The notes beneath the pieces are model-generated. The model was not told the origin of the DNA. It made no database searches and saw nothing but the letters and a program-made list of their open reading frames with translations. The translations under genes were made by a program, and so were the position numbers. From Betaproteobacteria bacterium (GTDB lineage: Bacteria > Pseudomonadota > Gammaproteobacteria > Burkholderiales > Casimicrobiaceae), in the NCBI GenBank assembly GCA_016716425.1, contig JADJWJ010000022.1, positions 1-64,000 of the forward strand: a stretch of 64,000 nucleotides of DNA, given 5' to 3'. Every line of letters starts with the position of its first letter. Positions within the stretch are counted from its first letter, which is position 1. Of this stretch, positions 32,268 through 40,618 are shown piece after piece.

Positions 32268-33055
32268 CGGCGCTCGCCTCGGAAATCGATCGGTTCAACC
32301 GGCTGAGCGCGACGTGGTGGAACGCGGTGGGGCCGATGCGCCCGCTGCACGTCGTCAACGCGCTGCGGCAGGACTACATCGGCGCGCGGATCGCCGCGCG
32401 CTTCGGCCGGACCGGGCCCGCGCCGCTCGCCGGCATCAGGATCGTCGACATCGGCTGCGGCGCCGGCCTGCTGTGCGAACCGTTCGCGCGCCTGGGCGCG
32501 CAGGTCACCGGCGTGGACGCGGCGGCGGGCAACGTCGCGGCCGCGCGCATCCACGCCGCGGCCGAGCGGCTGGCGATCGACTATCGGATCGGCGAGCCCG
32601 CAGCGGCGCTGCGCGACGACGAGCGCTTCGACGCCGTGCTGCTGCTCGAAGTGGTCGAGCACGTCGACGACGTCGACGGCCTCGTGCGGCGCGCGGCGCG
32701 GCACGTCGCGCCCGGCGGGCTGCTGTTCGTCTCCACGATCGACCGCACGTGGCGGAGCTTCGCGCTCGCGATCGTCGGCGCCGAGTACGTGTTTCGCGTG
32801 CTGCCGCGCGGAACGCACGACTGGCGCCGCTTCGTCCGCCCGCGGGAGCTCGCGGCGATGGCGACCGGCGCCGGACTCGCGCTCGCGGATCTGCGCGGCA
32901 TGCGGTACCTGCCGGTGCTGCATCGCGCGTCGTGGGTGCGCGACACGTCCGTCAACTACATCGCCGAGTTCGCGCGCGGCGACGGGCCGGCACCGCCGGC
33001 CGCGGCGCCTGTGGTCGACGCCGCCGCGGAGAAGGAGATCCCGTGCGGGTCCTGA
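32264..33055 (+). CDS. ubiG: Ubiquinone biosynthesis O-methyltransferase
   Basis: 263 residues. Catalyses both O-methylations of ubiquinone biosynthesis. UbiG marks: IDRFNRLSATWWN, PLHVVNALRQDYI, SAM site VDIGCGAGLLCEPFARLG, motif LLLEVVEHVDD, STIDRTWRSFALAIV-AEY, VLPRGTHDWRRFV and TSVNYIAEF. The C-terminal 20 residues are a polar extension. Typical gene neighbours (gyrA, gph) are absent; here it lies between a DCC protein and an epimerase. Start ATG 32264 overlaps the upstream stop. Confidence 0.9.
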   Translation: MTALASEIDRFNRLSATWWNAVGPMRPLHVVNALRQDYIGARIAARFGRTGPAPLAGIRIVDIGCGAGLLCEPFARLGAQVTGVDAAAGNVAAARIHAAAERLAIDYRIGEPAAALRDDERFDAVLLLEVVEHVDDVDGLVRRAARHVAPGGLLFVSTIDRTWRSFALAIVGAEYVFRVLPRGTHDWRRFVRPRELAAMATGAGLALADLRGMRYLPVLHRASWVRDTSVNYIAEFARGDGPAPPAAAPVVDAAAEKEIPCGS

Positions 33056-34458
33056 TGACCGGGGCGACCGGCCTCATCGGCCGGGAACTCGGCAAGGCGC
33101 TCGCCGCGCGCGGCGACACGCTGGTCTGCCTCGTGCGCGACGCGCAGGGCGCGCGCCGCCGGCTGCCGTTTCCGGCGACCTGCCACGCGTGGAATCACCT
33201 GCTCGAAGTCCCGGCCGAGGCGCTCGCCGGCGTCGACGCGGTCGTCCACCTCGCGGGCGAACCGGTGGCCGAGAAGCGCTGGACCGACGCGCAGAAGGCG
33301 CTGATCCGCGACACGCGCGTGCTGGGCACGCAGCGCCTCGTCGCCGCGGTGCTCGCGCACGGCGCGCGCGTGAAGGCATTCGTGCACGGTTCGGCGATCG
33401 GCTACTACGGCGACCGTGCCGACGCGCCGCTGCACGGCAACAGCGCGAAGGGCGAAGGCTACCTCGCCGATCTCGTCGACGAGTGGGAAGCGCAGGTGCG
33501 GCCGCTCGCGGAACGGCATCCCGGCGTGCGCGTCCCGATCGTGCGGACCGGCATCGTCCTCGCGCGGCACGGCGGCGCGCTGGCGCGGATGCTGCCGCTG
33601 TTCCGCGCGTCCGCCGCCGGCCGGCTGGGCAGCGGCCGACAGTGGATGAGCTGGATCCACGTCGACGACATCGTCCGCCTGTTCGTGCACGCGCTCGATT
33701 CGCGCGCGGCAGGCGTGCTCGAGGGCGTCGCGCCGCGGCCGGCGACCAACCGCGAGTTCACGACGTCGCTGTGCCGTTCGTTGAGCGTGGCCGAGAACGT
33801 CCCCGTCCCCGCGCTCGCGATCAGGGCTCTGTACGGCGCGATGGGCGCCGTCGTGCTGGACAGCGCGCGGGTCGAGCCGCGCCGGACGCTCGCGTCGGGC
33901 TTCCGCTTCCGGTTCGAGTCGATCGACCAGGCGCTCGCCGGCCTCCTGACGCCGCTGCGCGGCGCGATGCGCGAGATCGTGACCGAGCAGTGGGTGCCGC
34001 ACGCGCCGGAGGCGCTCTGGCCGTACTTCTGCGACGAGAGGAACCTGGAAGCGCTGACGCCCGCCTTCCTCCGGTTCGAGGTCGCGGGGAAGTCGACGCC
34101 GGCGATCGGCGAAGGGACGCTGATCGACTACCGGCTGCGGCTCTCCGGGATTCCGCTCCGCTGGCGCAGCCGCATCGAGAACTGGCAGCCGGCGCGCCGC
34201 TTCGTCGACACGCAGGTGAAGGGGCCATACGCGTACTGGCGCCACGCGCACGAGTTCGTCCCGCTGGCCGGCGGCACGCTGATGCGCGACGTCGTCCGCT
34301 ACCGCCTGCCGCTGGGGTGGCTGGGGTCGGTGGCGGCCGGGTGGAAGGTCGACGCGCAGGTCGACGAGATCTTCGCGTACCGCGCGCAGCGGATCGCTGA
34401 GCGGTTCGGCAATGCCAAGGTCGAGGCCGCGCGCGAAGTCGAAGCCGAAGCCGCGTAG
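33043..34458 (+). CDS. TIGR01777-type epimerase fused to a C-terminal SRPBCC domain
   Basis: 471 residues. GTG start at 33043 supported by GGAGA seven bases upstream; it overlaps the end of ubiG. Residues 1-300 are a short-chain dehydrogenase/epimerase of the YfcH/SulA group: TGATGLIGRELGKAL, VVHLAGEPVAEKRWTDAQK, GSAIGYYGDR, SWIHVDDIVRLFVHAL. Residues 310-460 are an SRPBCC ligand-binding domain (WVPHAPEALWPYFCDERNLE, PLRWRSRIENWQP, GTLMRDVVRYRLPLG). The fused form is common in Proteobacteria, with unknown substrate. Confidence 0.85.
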   Translation: MRVLMTGATGLIGRELGKALAARGDTLVCLVRDAQGARRRLPFPATCHAWNHLLEVPAEALAGVDAVVHLAGEPVAEKRWTDAQKALIRDTRVLGTQRLVAAVLAHGARVKAFVHGSAIGYYGDRADAPLHGNSAKGEGYLADLVDEWEAQVRPLAERHPGVRVPIVRTGIVLARHGGALARMLPLFRASAAGRLGSGRQWMSWIHVDDIVRLFVHALDSRAAGVLEGVAPRPATNREFTTSLCRSLSVAENVPVPALAIRALYGAMGAVVLDSARVEPRRTLASGFRFRFESIDQALAGLLTPLRGAMREIVTEQWVPHAPEALWPYFCDERNLEALTPAFLRFEVAGKSTPAIGEGTLIDYRLRLSGIPLRWRSRIENWQPARRFVDTQVKGPYAYWRHAHEFVPLAGGTLMRDVVRYRLPLGWLGSVAAGWKVDAQVDEIFAYRAQRIAERFGNAKVEAAREVEAEAA

Positions 34459-34517
34459 GGGTGGTGCAGCGCGGCCACGGCGCCCGACGTCCGTGGCCGC
34501 GAGCGGCGGCGGCGCGC

Positions 34518-34698
34518 GTCAGTCGGGAGGGGCCGCCCCGAGCGACTGACCTGCCACGGCCTCATTGGCCGCGCACGGCAGTCGGCGCGTTGCGTGTCGG
34601 CCGTCGCCCTCGCGCGCAGACGCGCTCTGCGAGCCTGGCCTTCGGCCCGCGCGAGAGGGCGGCTCGGTGTGCAGCGAGCGTGGGGGTCGTTTCATTTC
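34518..34698. repeat. Long dispersed repeat family E, copy 1
   Basis: About 180 bases sharing three blocks with 51915-52172: CGACTGACCTGCCACGGCCT, CTCGCGCGCAGACGCGCTCT and GCAGCGAGCGTGGG...TTCAG. It fills the gap after the epimerase and its last bases include the stop codon (TCA on plus) of the Bug gene. No gene is seen in it. Confidence 0.75.
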
Positions 34699-35656
34699 AG
34701 TCGATCCGCACGCCGGTTTCCTTGACCACCTTCGCCCACTTGGCGGTCTCCGCCTTCACGAACGCGGCGAATTCCTCGGGCGAGTTGCCGCCGGCGCCCG
34801 CGCCCTGCGCGGCCCACACGTCGCGGATCTCCGGCCGCTGCATCGCCTTGGCCACCTCCTGCTGCAGCTTGACGATGACGTCCGCCGGCGTGCCGGCGGG
34901 CGCCCACAGCGCGTACCACGTCGTCACCTCGTAGCCGGGCACGCCCGCCTCGCGCATCGTCGGCACGTCGGGGAACGCCGGCGAGCGCGTCGGCGTCGTG
35001 ACCGCGAGCGGCTTCAACTTCCCGCCGCGGATCTGCGGCGCGCTGCTGCCCATGCCGTCGAACATGAGGTCCACCTGCCCGGCGACCAGGTCCTGCATCG
35101 CGGGGCCCGCACCCTTGTACGGGACGTGGTTGATCTGCACGGACGTCATCACCTTGAACATCTCGGGCGCCAGGTGGTGCGACGTGCCGTTGCCGGCCGA
35201 CGCGTAGTTGAGCTTGTTCGGGTTGGCCTTCGCGTAGTCGATCAGCTCCTTGATCGAGTTGATCGGGACCTTGGGGTGCAGCACGACGACGTTGGGCACG
35301 ATCGACACCAGCGTCACCGGCACGAGGTCCTTCGAAAGCGAATACGGCAGCTTCGCGTACACGCTCTCCGCGATCGTGTGGTGGACGGCGCCGACCAGGA
35401 ACGTGTAGCCGTCCGACGGGGACTTGGCGGCGGCGTCCGCGCCGATGGTCCCGCCCGCGCCGCCGCGGTTGTCGATGTAGAACTGCTGGCCCGTCTGCTG
35501 CGACAGCGCGGCGGCGAGCGGTCGCGCGAACGCGTCGGTGCCGCCGCCGGCGGGGAACGGCACGATGAGCTTGACGGGCTTGGTCGGCCACGCCTGCGCG
35601 TGGGCGAGCACGGGGGCGAGCAGCAGCGCGAGCGCGCAGAGCAACAGTCGCTTCAT
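34697..35656 (-). CDS. Bug/TctC-family tripartite tricarboxylate-type solute receptor
   Basis: 319 residues, start ATG 35656 with GGAGG just upstream. Signal peptide MKRLLLCALALLLAPVLAHA, then the Bug fold: WPTKPVKLIVPFPAGGGTDAF, FYIDNRGGAGGTIGADAAAK, DGYTFLVGAVHHTI, VPVTLVSIVPNVVVLHP, VDLMFDGMGSSAPQI. Periplasmic binding protein for carboxylated ligands. As is common in Betaproteobacteria, it is an orphan without TctAB membrane genes, and its ligand is unknown. Its stop lies at the edge of repeat E. Confidence 0.9.
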   Translation of the reverse strand: MKRLLLCALALLLAPVLAHAQAWPTKPVKLIVPFPAGGGTDAFARPLAAALSQQTGQQFYIDNRGGAGGTIGADAAAKSPSDGYTFLVGAVHHTIAESVYAKLPYSLSKDLVPVTLVSIVPNVVVLHPKVPINSIKELIDYAKANPNKLNYASAGNGTSHHLAPEMFKVMTSVQINHVPYKGAGPAMQDLVAGQVDLMFDGMGSSAPQIRGGKLKPLAVTTPTRSPAFPDVPTMREAGVPGYEVTTWYALWAPAGTPADVIVKLQQEVAKAMQRPEIRDVWAAQGAGAGGNSPEEFAAFVKAETAKWAKVVKETGVRID

Positions 35657-35782
35657 GGTTCCTCCGAAGTTGAACGCGACGGGCGTGTCTTGCGCACGCC
35701 TCGCGCGGGGCCGGCGCCGCGGAAGCCGCCGCGCCGACGCGCAGTCTACCGTCCGCCGGCCACGGTTGCACAACCCCGGCCG

Positions 35783-35788
35783 TATAAT
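35783..35788 (+). promoter_or_regulatory. -10 box TATAAT before the 5'-nucleotidase
   Basis: Exact TATAAT (CGTATAATCGG), but only 7 bases before the ATG at 35795. If used, the transcript would be leaderless or start within the gene; a TTGCAC eleven bases upstream is too close to be a -35. May be a chance match. Confidence 0.3.
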
Positions 35789-35794
35789 CGGTCG

Positions 35795-36703
35795 ATGGCC
35801 GCCCCGCCCGCCATCGAGCAGCTCGTCGTCGCGATCAGCTCGCGCGCGCTGTTCGACTTCGAGGAGGAGAACCAGGTCTTCGAGACCGCCGACGACCGCG
35901 CGTACATGCACCTGCAGTTGTCGCGCGTCGAGCAGCCGGCCAAGCCGGGCGTGGCCTACCGGCTCGTGCGCAAGCTGGAGGCGTTCAACGCCGACGGCGT
36001 GAAGCGCGTCGACGTCGTGATCCTGTCGCGCAACGACCCGGTGTCCGGCCTGCGCGTCTTCCGGTCGGTGAAGGGTGCAGGCCTCGCGATCGAGCGCGGC
36101 GTGTTCACGCGCGGCCGGCCGCCGTTCGGCTACCTCGAGCCGCTCCACGCCAACCTGTTCCTGTCGGCCAACGGCGAGGACGTGCGCGCCGCGCTCGCCG
36201 CCGGCTTCCCCGCCGCGCTCGTCTACACGCAGTCGGCGCGGGAGGACCCGCACCCGGAAGAGGTGCGCATCGCGTTCGACGGCGACGCCGTGCTGTTCGC
36301 CGACGAGGCCGAGCGCGTGTTCCGCGACCAGGGACTCACCGCGTTCCAGCAGCACGAGGCCGACCATGCGTCGCGGCCGCTGCCGCCGGGCCCGTTCAAG
36401 CCGCTGCTCGAAGCGCTGCACCGGCTGCAGCGCGCCGCGCACGACGGCAACGTGCCGATGAAGCTGCGCACGGCGCTCGTCACCGCGCGCTCCTCGCCCG
36501 CGCACGAGCGCGCGATCCGCACGCTGATGGACTGGCACATCGAGGTCGACGAGGCGATGTTCTTAGGCGGCCTGCCCAAGGGCGAGTTCCTGCGCCAGTT
36601 CGAGCCCGACTTCTTCTTCGACGACCAGACGCGGCACGTCGAGTCGGCGTCGGAGCACGTGCCGTCGGGGCACGTGCCGCACGGGGTGGCGAACGAGGGA
36701 TAG
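35795..36703 (+). CDS. Cytosolic 5'-nucleotidase (NT5C1-like)
   Basis: 302 residues matching the bacterial form of 5'-nucleotidase I: FDFEEENQVFE, MHLQLSRVEQPAKPGVAY, VDVVILSRNDPVSGLRVFRS, ERGVFTRGRPPFGYL, ANLFLSANGEDVRAAL, VLFADEAERVF, DWHIEVDEAMFLGGLPKGEFL. HAD-fold phosphatase that removes phosphate from (deoxy)nucleoside monophosphates. The terminal ESASEHVPSGHVPHGV is a polar tail. Stands alone, divergent from the Bug receptor. Confidence 0.85.
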   Translation: MAAPPAIEQLVVAISSRALFDFEEENQVFETADDRAYMHLQLSRVEQPAKPGVAYRLVRKLEAFNADGVKRVDVVILSRNDPVSGLRVFRSVKGAGLAIERGVFTRGRPPFGYLEPLHANLFLSANGEDVRAALAAGFPAALVYTQSAREDPHPEEVRIAFDGDAVLFADEAERVFRDQGLTAFQQHEADHASRPLPPGPFKPLLEALHRLQRAAHDGNVPMKLRTALVTARSSPAHERAIRTLMDWHIEVDEAMFLGGLPKGEFLRQFEPDFFFDDQTRHVESASEHVPSGHVPHGVANEG

Positions 36704-36739
36704 CGCGTCGTCGGCGCTTCTCGCACTTCCGTTCCGGTC

Positions 36740-36842
36740 GGCCCTCACCCCAACCCTCTCCCCGCACGCGGGGAGAGGGAGTGTTCACGAAGCGAGCCAC
36801 GGGCTGCTCCCTCTCCCGCGCGAGCGGGCCGGGGCGAGGGCC
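36740..36842. repeat. Dispersed palindrome family A, copy 3
   Basis: GGCCCTCACCCCAACCCTCT and CTCCCCGCACGCGGGGAG, then a second half CCCTCTCCCGCGCGAGCGGG ending GGGGCGAGGGCC. Between the nucleotidase and the convergent small exported protein; the adjoining 36843-36920 holds no recognisable gene. Confidence 0.75.
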
Positions 36843-36920
36843 GGAAGCAACGGCGCGTGCTCTCCGGGCGGCGCTTCGTTTCCCGATCGCAGGGCGAGGG
36901 TCGTGTCCTCCCCCTTCGCT

Positions 36921-37370
36921 TCACACCCCTTGCCCCTTCTGCCGCAGAAACGGCCCGATGCAGTTGCGCCCGGTCTCGTCGCCGCAGATGAAGAACACGT
37001 CGGGCGAGCGGTGGAAGTACACGAACTGCGAGACCGTGTTGCCGGTCTCCATCACCTGCCCGGCGCAGTCCTTCCTGCCGTTGGTCTTCACGATCGTGTG
37101 GTCCCACTTGTAGAAGCCGCGCGGCGAGGGCTTGGCGGAGATCTCGAACGTGCTCTCGGAAATCTCGCCCGCGCTGCGGACGAGGCCGGTGCCGTCGCGC
37201 CGGAACGTGTAGGTCTCGGTGCAGTTCAACTGCTGGATCGCGAACTTCCACGTGCCGACGAACGGGTGGTCGGCGGCCAGCTCGGCCGAGGCAGCAGGCA
37301 TTGCACCTGCGGCAGCCGCGAGCACTGCCGCCGCCACGGCGGCGCGCAGCCGGCAGCGCTGCGGATTCAC
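36921..37370 (-). CDS. Small exported protein, unknown
   Basis: 149 residues, GTG start at 37370 overlapping the stop of the aldo/keto reductase (GTGA). Signal peptide MNPQRCRLRAAVAAAVLAAA...ASA. The mature part has FVGTWKFAIQQLNCTETYTF, GRKDCAGQVME, FHRSPDVFFICGDETGRNCI; four or five Cys suggest disulfides. A W-K/R-x-A start followed by C-x-E-x-Y-x-F recalls a lipocalin-like or DUF-type beta barrel. Function unknown. Confidence 0.6.
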   Translation of the reverse strand: MNPQRCRLRAAVAAAVLAAAAGAMPAASAELAADHPFVGTWKFAIQQLNCTETYTFRRDGTGLVRSAGEISESTFEISAKPSPRGFYKWDHTIVKTNGRKDCAGQVMETGNTVSQFVYFHRSPDVFFICGDETGRNCIGPFLRQKGQGV

Positions 37371-38371
37371 GCGCGCACCCTCCCGAAGAACGGATACTGC
37401 GGGTCGTTGTAGCCGTGCGTCGACGCGTGGCCCGGCGTCACCAGCGAGTCGACCAGCGCCTCGTCCTCGTCGCTCCACGCGGTGCCGATCGCGGCGACGT
37501 AGTCCTGCCATTGCTCGAGCGTGCGCGGCCCGGCGATGATCGACGTGACGATGCGGTTCGCCCACAGCCACGCCAGCGCGAACTGCGTCAGCGAGCGGCC
37601 GGTCTTCGCCGCGTGCGCGGCGAGCTTCTGCGCGATCGCGTACGACTCGGGGCGCTGCTCGGTCTCGCGGAAGCGCGCGTCGCCGCGCGCGTGGCGCGAG
37701 TCCTCCGGCGCCGGCGCGCCGGGTGCGTACTTGCCGGTCAGCACGCCGCGCGCGATCGGCGAGTAGGGCGCGACGCCGATGCCGTAGTAGTCGCACGCCG
37801 GCAGGATCTCGACCTCGGGCTGGCGGTTCAGGAGGTTGTAGTACGGCTGGCAGACCACGGGCGGCGGCACGCCCTGCGCCGCGCACTCGGCCACGATCTC
37901 GGCGATGCGCCAGCCGCGGTAGTTCGACACGCCGAAGTAGCGGATCTTGCCGGCGCGGATCAGGTCGCCGATCGCGCCGATCGTCTCGGCAAGCGGCGTG
38001 TCGACGTCGTCGCGGTGCAGGTAGTACACGTCGATGTAGTCGGTGCCAAGCCGCGCGAGACTGTCGTCGCACGCCGCGAGCACCCAGCGGCGCGACAGCC
38101 CGCCGTCGACCGGCTTTTCCGTCAGCGCGTTGCCGACCTTGGTGGCGAGGATCCAGCGCCGGCGCTCGCCACGGATCGCGGCGCCGACGATGCGTTCGGA
38201 GTCGGTCTTCGCGTAGGCGTCGGCGGTGTCGATGAAGTTGACGCCGGCGTCGCGCGCGGCGTGGACGATCCGCGTCGACTCGGCGGCGTCGGTGCGGTCG
38301 CCGAACATCATCGTGCCCACGCACAGCGGCGACACCAGGAGGCCGCTGGCGCCTAAGCGAACGTATTCCAT
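37367..38371 (-). CDS. Aldo/keto reductase
   Basis: 334 residues. NADPH-dependent aldo/keto reductase (Tas/YajO-like group): RLGASGLLVSPLCVGTMMFG, NFIDTADAYAK (catalytic Asp and Tyr), ILATKVGNAL (Lys), DYIDVYYLHRDD (His), KIRYFGVSNYRGW, VAPYSPIARGVLTGKY, and TSIIAGPRTLEQWQD for NADP binding. Reduces aldehydes or similar; natural substrate unknown. Followed with overlap by the small exported protein. Confidence 0.85.
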   Translation of the reverse strand: MEYVRLGASGLLVSPLCVGTMMFGDRTDAAESTRIVHAARDAGVNFIDTADAYAKTDSERIVGAAIRGERRRWILATKVGNALTEKPVDGGLSRRWVLAACDDSLARLGTDYIDVYYLHRDDVDTPLAETIGAIGDLIRAGKIRYFGVSNYRGWRIAEIVAECAAQGVPPPVVCQPYYNLLNRQPEVEILPACDYYGIGVAPYSPIARGVLTGKYAPGAPAPEDSRHARGDARFRETEQRPESYAIAQKLAAHAAKTGRSLTQFALAWLWANRIVTSIIAGPRTLEQWQDYVAAIGTAWSDEDEALVDSLVTPGHASTHGYNDPQYPFFGRVRA

Positions 38372-38442
38372 GGAACCGGTTCCTGCAGTGGGCGAAGCCC
38401 TCGAATATGCAGCATCGCGGCGGTCCGCGCAATCGGGCCGAC

Positions 38443-38448
38443 TATAAT
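38443..38448 (+). promoter_or_regulatory. -10 box TATAAT in the aldo/keto reductase - RNase gap
   Basis: Exact TATAAT (GACTATAATTGCG) on the plus strand, 219 bases before the exoribonuclease start. Repeat C1 (38535-38632) lies between them, so the message would carry the repeat in its leader. Confidence 0.4.
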
Positions 38449-38534
38449 TGCGCCTCGTTCCCCGGGGCGCCGCGCTCTCGCGGACCCCGCTCCCTTTGGC
38501 AGGCCGTTGAAGACCCTCCCAGCATCCACCAGAC

Positions 38535-38632
38535 GGTGTCATCCCGAGCGACGCGAGGGATCTGCCGTTGCGGCGGCGCGAGGGCTTGCGTGGCAGCGGA
38601 TCCTTCGTCGCTGCGCTCCTCGGGATGACACC
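38535..38632. repeat. Dispersed palindrome family C, copy 1
   Basis: Arms GGTGTCATCCCGAGCGACGC and the complementary GCTGCGCTCCTCGGGATGAC, with GGATCTG / GGATCC inside. It sits in the leader of the exoribonuclease gene. Copy 2 at 47055-47154, half copy at 63252-63290. Confidence 0.8.
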
Positions 38633-38666
38633 GGGGAAATTTCCACAGTCCGGTAGTCCCCACCCG

Positions 38667-40526
38667 ATGAACGTGCTGTTCGAGGACGACGGCCAACTGA
38701 AGGCCGGCGCCGTGCTCGCCGACAACGACGCGACGCTGCAGGTCGAGGCGGTGTCCGGCAGGCGGCTCAAGGTCAAGGCGGGCCACGTGCTGCTGCGCTT
38801 CGTGGCGCCGGGGCCCGGCGAGGCGTTCGCGGAAGGCCAGCGGCTCGCGGCGGACCTCGACCCCACGTTCCTGTGGGAGGTGAGCGCCGACGACGAGTTC
38901 GGCTTCGCGGATCTCGCGCGCGAGTACTTCGGCGGCGTGCCGACGCCGGCGCAGGCGGCGGCGGTCGCGCTCACGCTGCACGCGTCGCCGATGCACTTCT
39001 ACAAGAAGGGGAAGGGCCGCTACCGCAAGGCGCCGCCGGACGCCTTGCGTGCGGCGCTGGCGTCGGTCGAGCGCAAGGCGCGGGAAGCGGAGCAGATCGC
39101 CGCGTGGACGGCGGAGCTCGCGGCCGGCCGGCTGCCCGGCGCGCTCGCGGCGAAGCTGCCGATGCTGCTGTACAAGCCCGACAAGAACGCGCTCGAATGG
39201 AAGGCGCTCGCTGCGGCATGCGACGCGGGCCGGACGAATCCCGTCGAGCTGCTGGCGGCATGCGGCGCGATCCCGTCGTCGCACGAGTACCACTTCAACC
39301 GCTTTCTCGCCGAAGCCTTTCCGAACGGCGTCGCATGCGGCGAATGGGGCGCGCTGCCCACGCTGCCCGAGTTGCCGGTGGCGCCCGCGCCGGCGTTTTC
39401 GATCGACGACGCGACGACCACCGAGATCGACGACGCGTTCTCGGTGCGCGAGCTTGCCAACGGCCACTACGAGGTCGGCATCCACATCGCGTGCCCGGCG
39501 CTGTCGCTGCCGCGCGGCGGCGCGCTCGACCGCGTCGCGCGTGCGCGGCTGTCCACCGTCTACATGCCGGGACGCAAGATCACGATGCTGCCCGAGGCCG
39601 CCATCGCCGCGTTCACGCTGCACGAGGGCGCCGCACCGCCCGCGCTCTCGTTGCTGGTCGAGGTCACGCCCGACGGCACGCCGGTGCGGCACGAGACGCG
39701 CGTGCAGCGCGTGCCCATCGCCGCCAACCTGCGGCTCGACACCGTCGGCAATGCGTTCGCCAACGACCTGCCGTCGCCGGCGGACCCGCCGTGGACGCAG
39801 GAGCTGCGCGTGCTGTGGAAGCTCGCGCGGCACCTGTCGGCGCAACGCGGCAAGGACGACATCCAGCGCATCGACTACAGCTTCTACGTCGACTGGGACG
39901 CGGCGCCCGACGGCCGCGTCGCGATCGTCCCGCGCGAGCGCGGCAGCCCGCTGGACAAGCTCGTCTCGGAGCTCATGATCCACGTGAACAGCACGTGGGG
40001 CCGGCTGCTGGCCGACCGCAAGGTGGCGGGGCTCTATCGCGTGCAGGCGGCGGGCAAGGTCAAGATGAGCACGCGCCCCGGCGAGCACCAGGGGTTGGGA
40101 CTCACGCACTACCTGTGGGCCAGCTCGCCGCTGCGCCGCTACAGCGACCTCGTCAACCAGCGCCAGCTCCTCGCCGCGGTCGCGGGCGAGGCGCCGCCGT
40201 ACGCCGACAACGACGCCGACCTCTTCGCCGCGCTCGCGGACTTCGAGGCGACGTACAGCCAGTACGCGGAGTTCCAGGAGCGCATGGAGCACTACTGGTG
40301 CCTGCGCTGGCTGCTGCAGGAGAACGTCACCGAGACGACGGCGCGGGTCATCCGCGAGAACCTCGTCCGCTGCGAGCGGCTGCCGCTGGTCCTGCGCGTG
40401 CCGGACCTGCCGGTGCAGGCGCCCGATACGGTCGTACGTCTGGCGCTAGCGCGCATCGACCTGCTCGCCGCGACGTTCGAGTGCCGGTTCGCCGGGTTGC
40501 AGGGCGGCAACACGAACGCCGCCTGA
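38667..40526 (+). CDS. RNB-domain exoribonuclease (RNase II/R family)
   Basis: 619 residues, processive 3'-5' exoribonuclease. Short N-terminal domain (MNVLFEDDGQLKAGAVL...), helical middle, then the RNB catalytic domain from about 235: FSIDDATTTEIDDAFSV (metal-binding Asp cluster), VGIHIACPAL, ARLSTVYMPGRKITMLPE, RHLSAQRGKDDIQ. YLWASSPLRRYSDLVNQRQL is the conserved C-terminal RNB signature. The usual S1 domain at the end is short or absent, unlike E. coli RNase R, so this is nearer to the shorter betaproteobacterial RNB proteins. Followed by tonB, aroE, mtgA. Confidence 0.85.
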   Translation: MNVLFEDDGQLKAGAVLADNDATLQVEAVSGRRLKVKAGHVLLRFVAPGPGEAFAEGQRLAADLDPTFLWEVSADDEFGFADLAREYFGGVPTPAQAAAVALTLHASPMHFYKKGKGRYRKAPPDALRAALASVERKAREAEQIAAWTAELAAGRLPGALAAKLPMLLYKPDKNALEWKALAAACDAGRTNPVELLAACGAIPSSHEYHFNRFLAEAFPNGVACGEWGALPTLPELPVAPAPAFSIDDATTTEIDDAFSVRELANGHYEVGIHIACPALSLPRGGALDRVARARLSTVYMPGRKITMLPEAAIAAFTLHEGAAPPALSLLVEVTPDGTPVRHETRVQRVPIAANLRLDTVGNAFANDLPSPADPPWTQELRVLWKLARHLSAQRGKDDIQRIDYSFYVDWDAAPDGRVAIVPRERGSPLDKLVSELMIHVNSTWGRLLADRKVAGLYRVQAAGKVKMSTRPGEHQGLGLTHYLWASSPLRRYSDLVNQRQLLAAVAGEAPPYADNDADLFAALADFEATYSQYAEFQERMEHYWCLRWLLQENVTETTARVIRENLVRCERLPLVLRVPDLPVQAPDTVVRLALARIDLLAATFECRFAGLQGGNTNAA

Positions 40527-40573
40527 CCGCCGCGCGGTCGGCCGGCCGTCATGACGCCGGCATGACGGGCGCA

Positions 40574-40579
40574 TACAAT
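40574..40579 (+). promoter_or_regulatory. Possible -10 box TACAAT before the TonB-like gene
   Basis: GCATACAATGGC lies inside the first codons of the longer tonB reading (ATG 40562) but 40 bases before the GTG at 40619, which favours GTG as the true start. Confidence 0.3.
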
Positions 40580-40618
40580 GGCAGGCGAACGACCTTCCGG
40601 ACTTCTCCCCGACCACCC

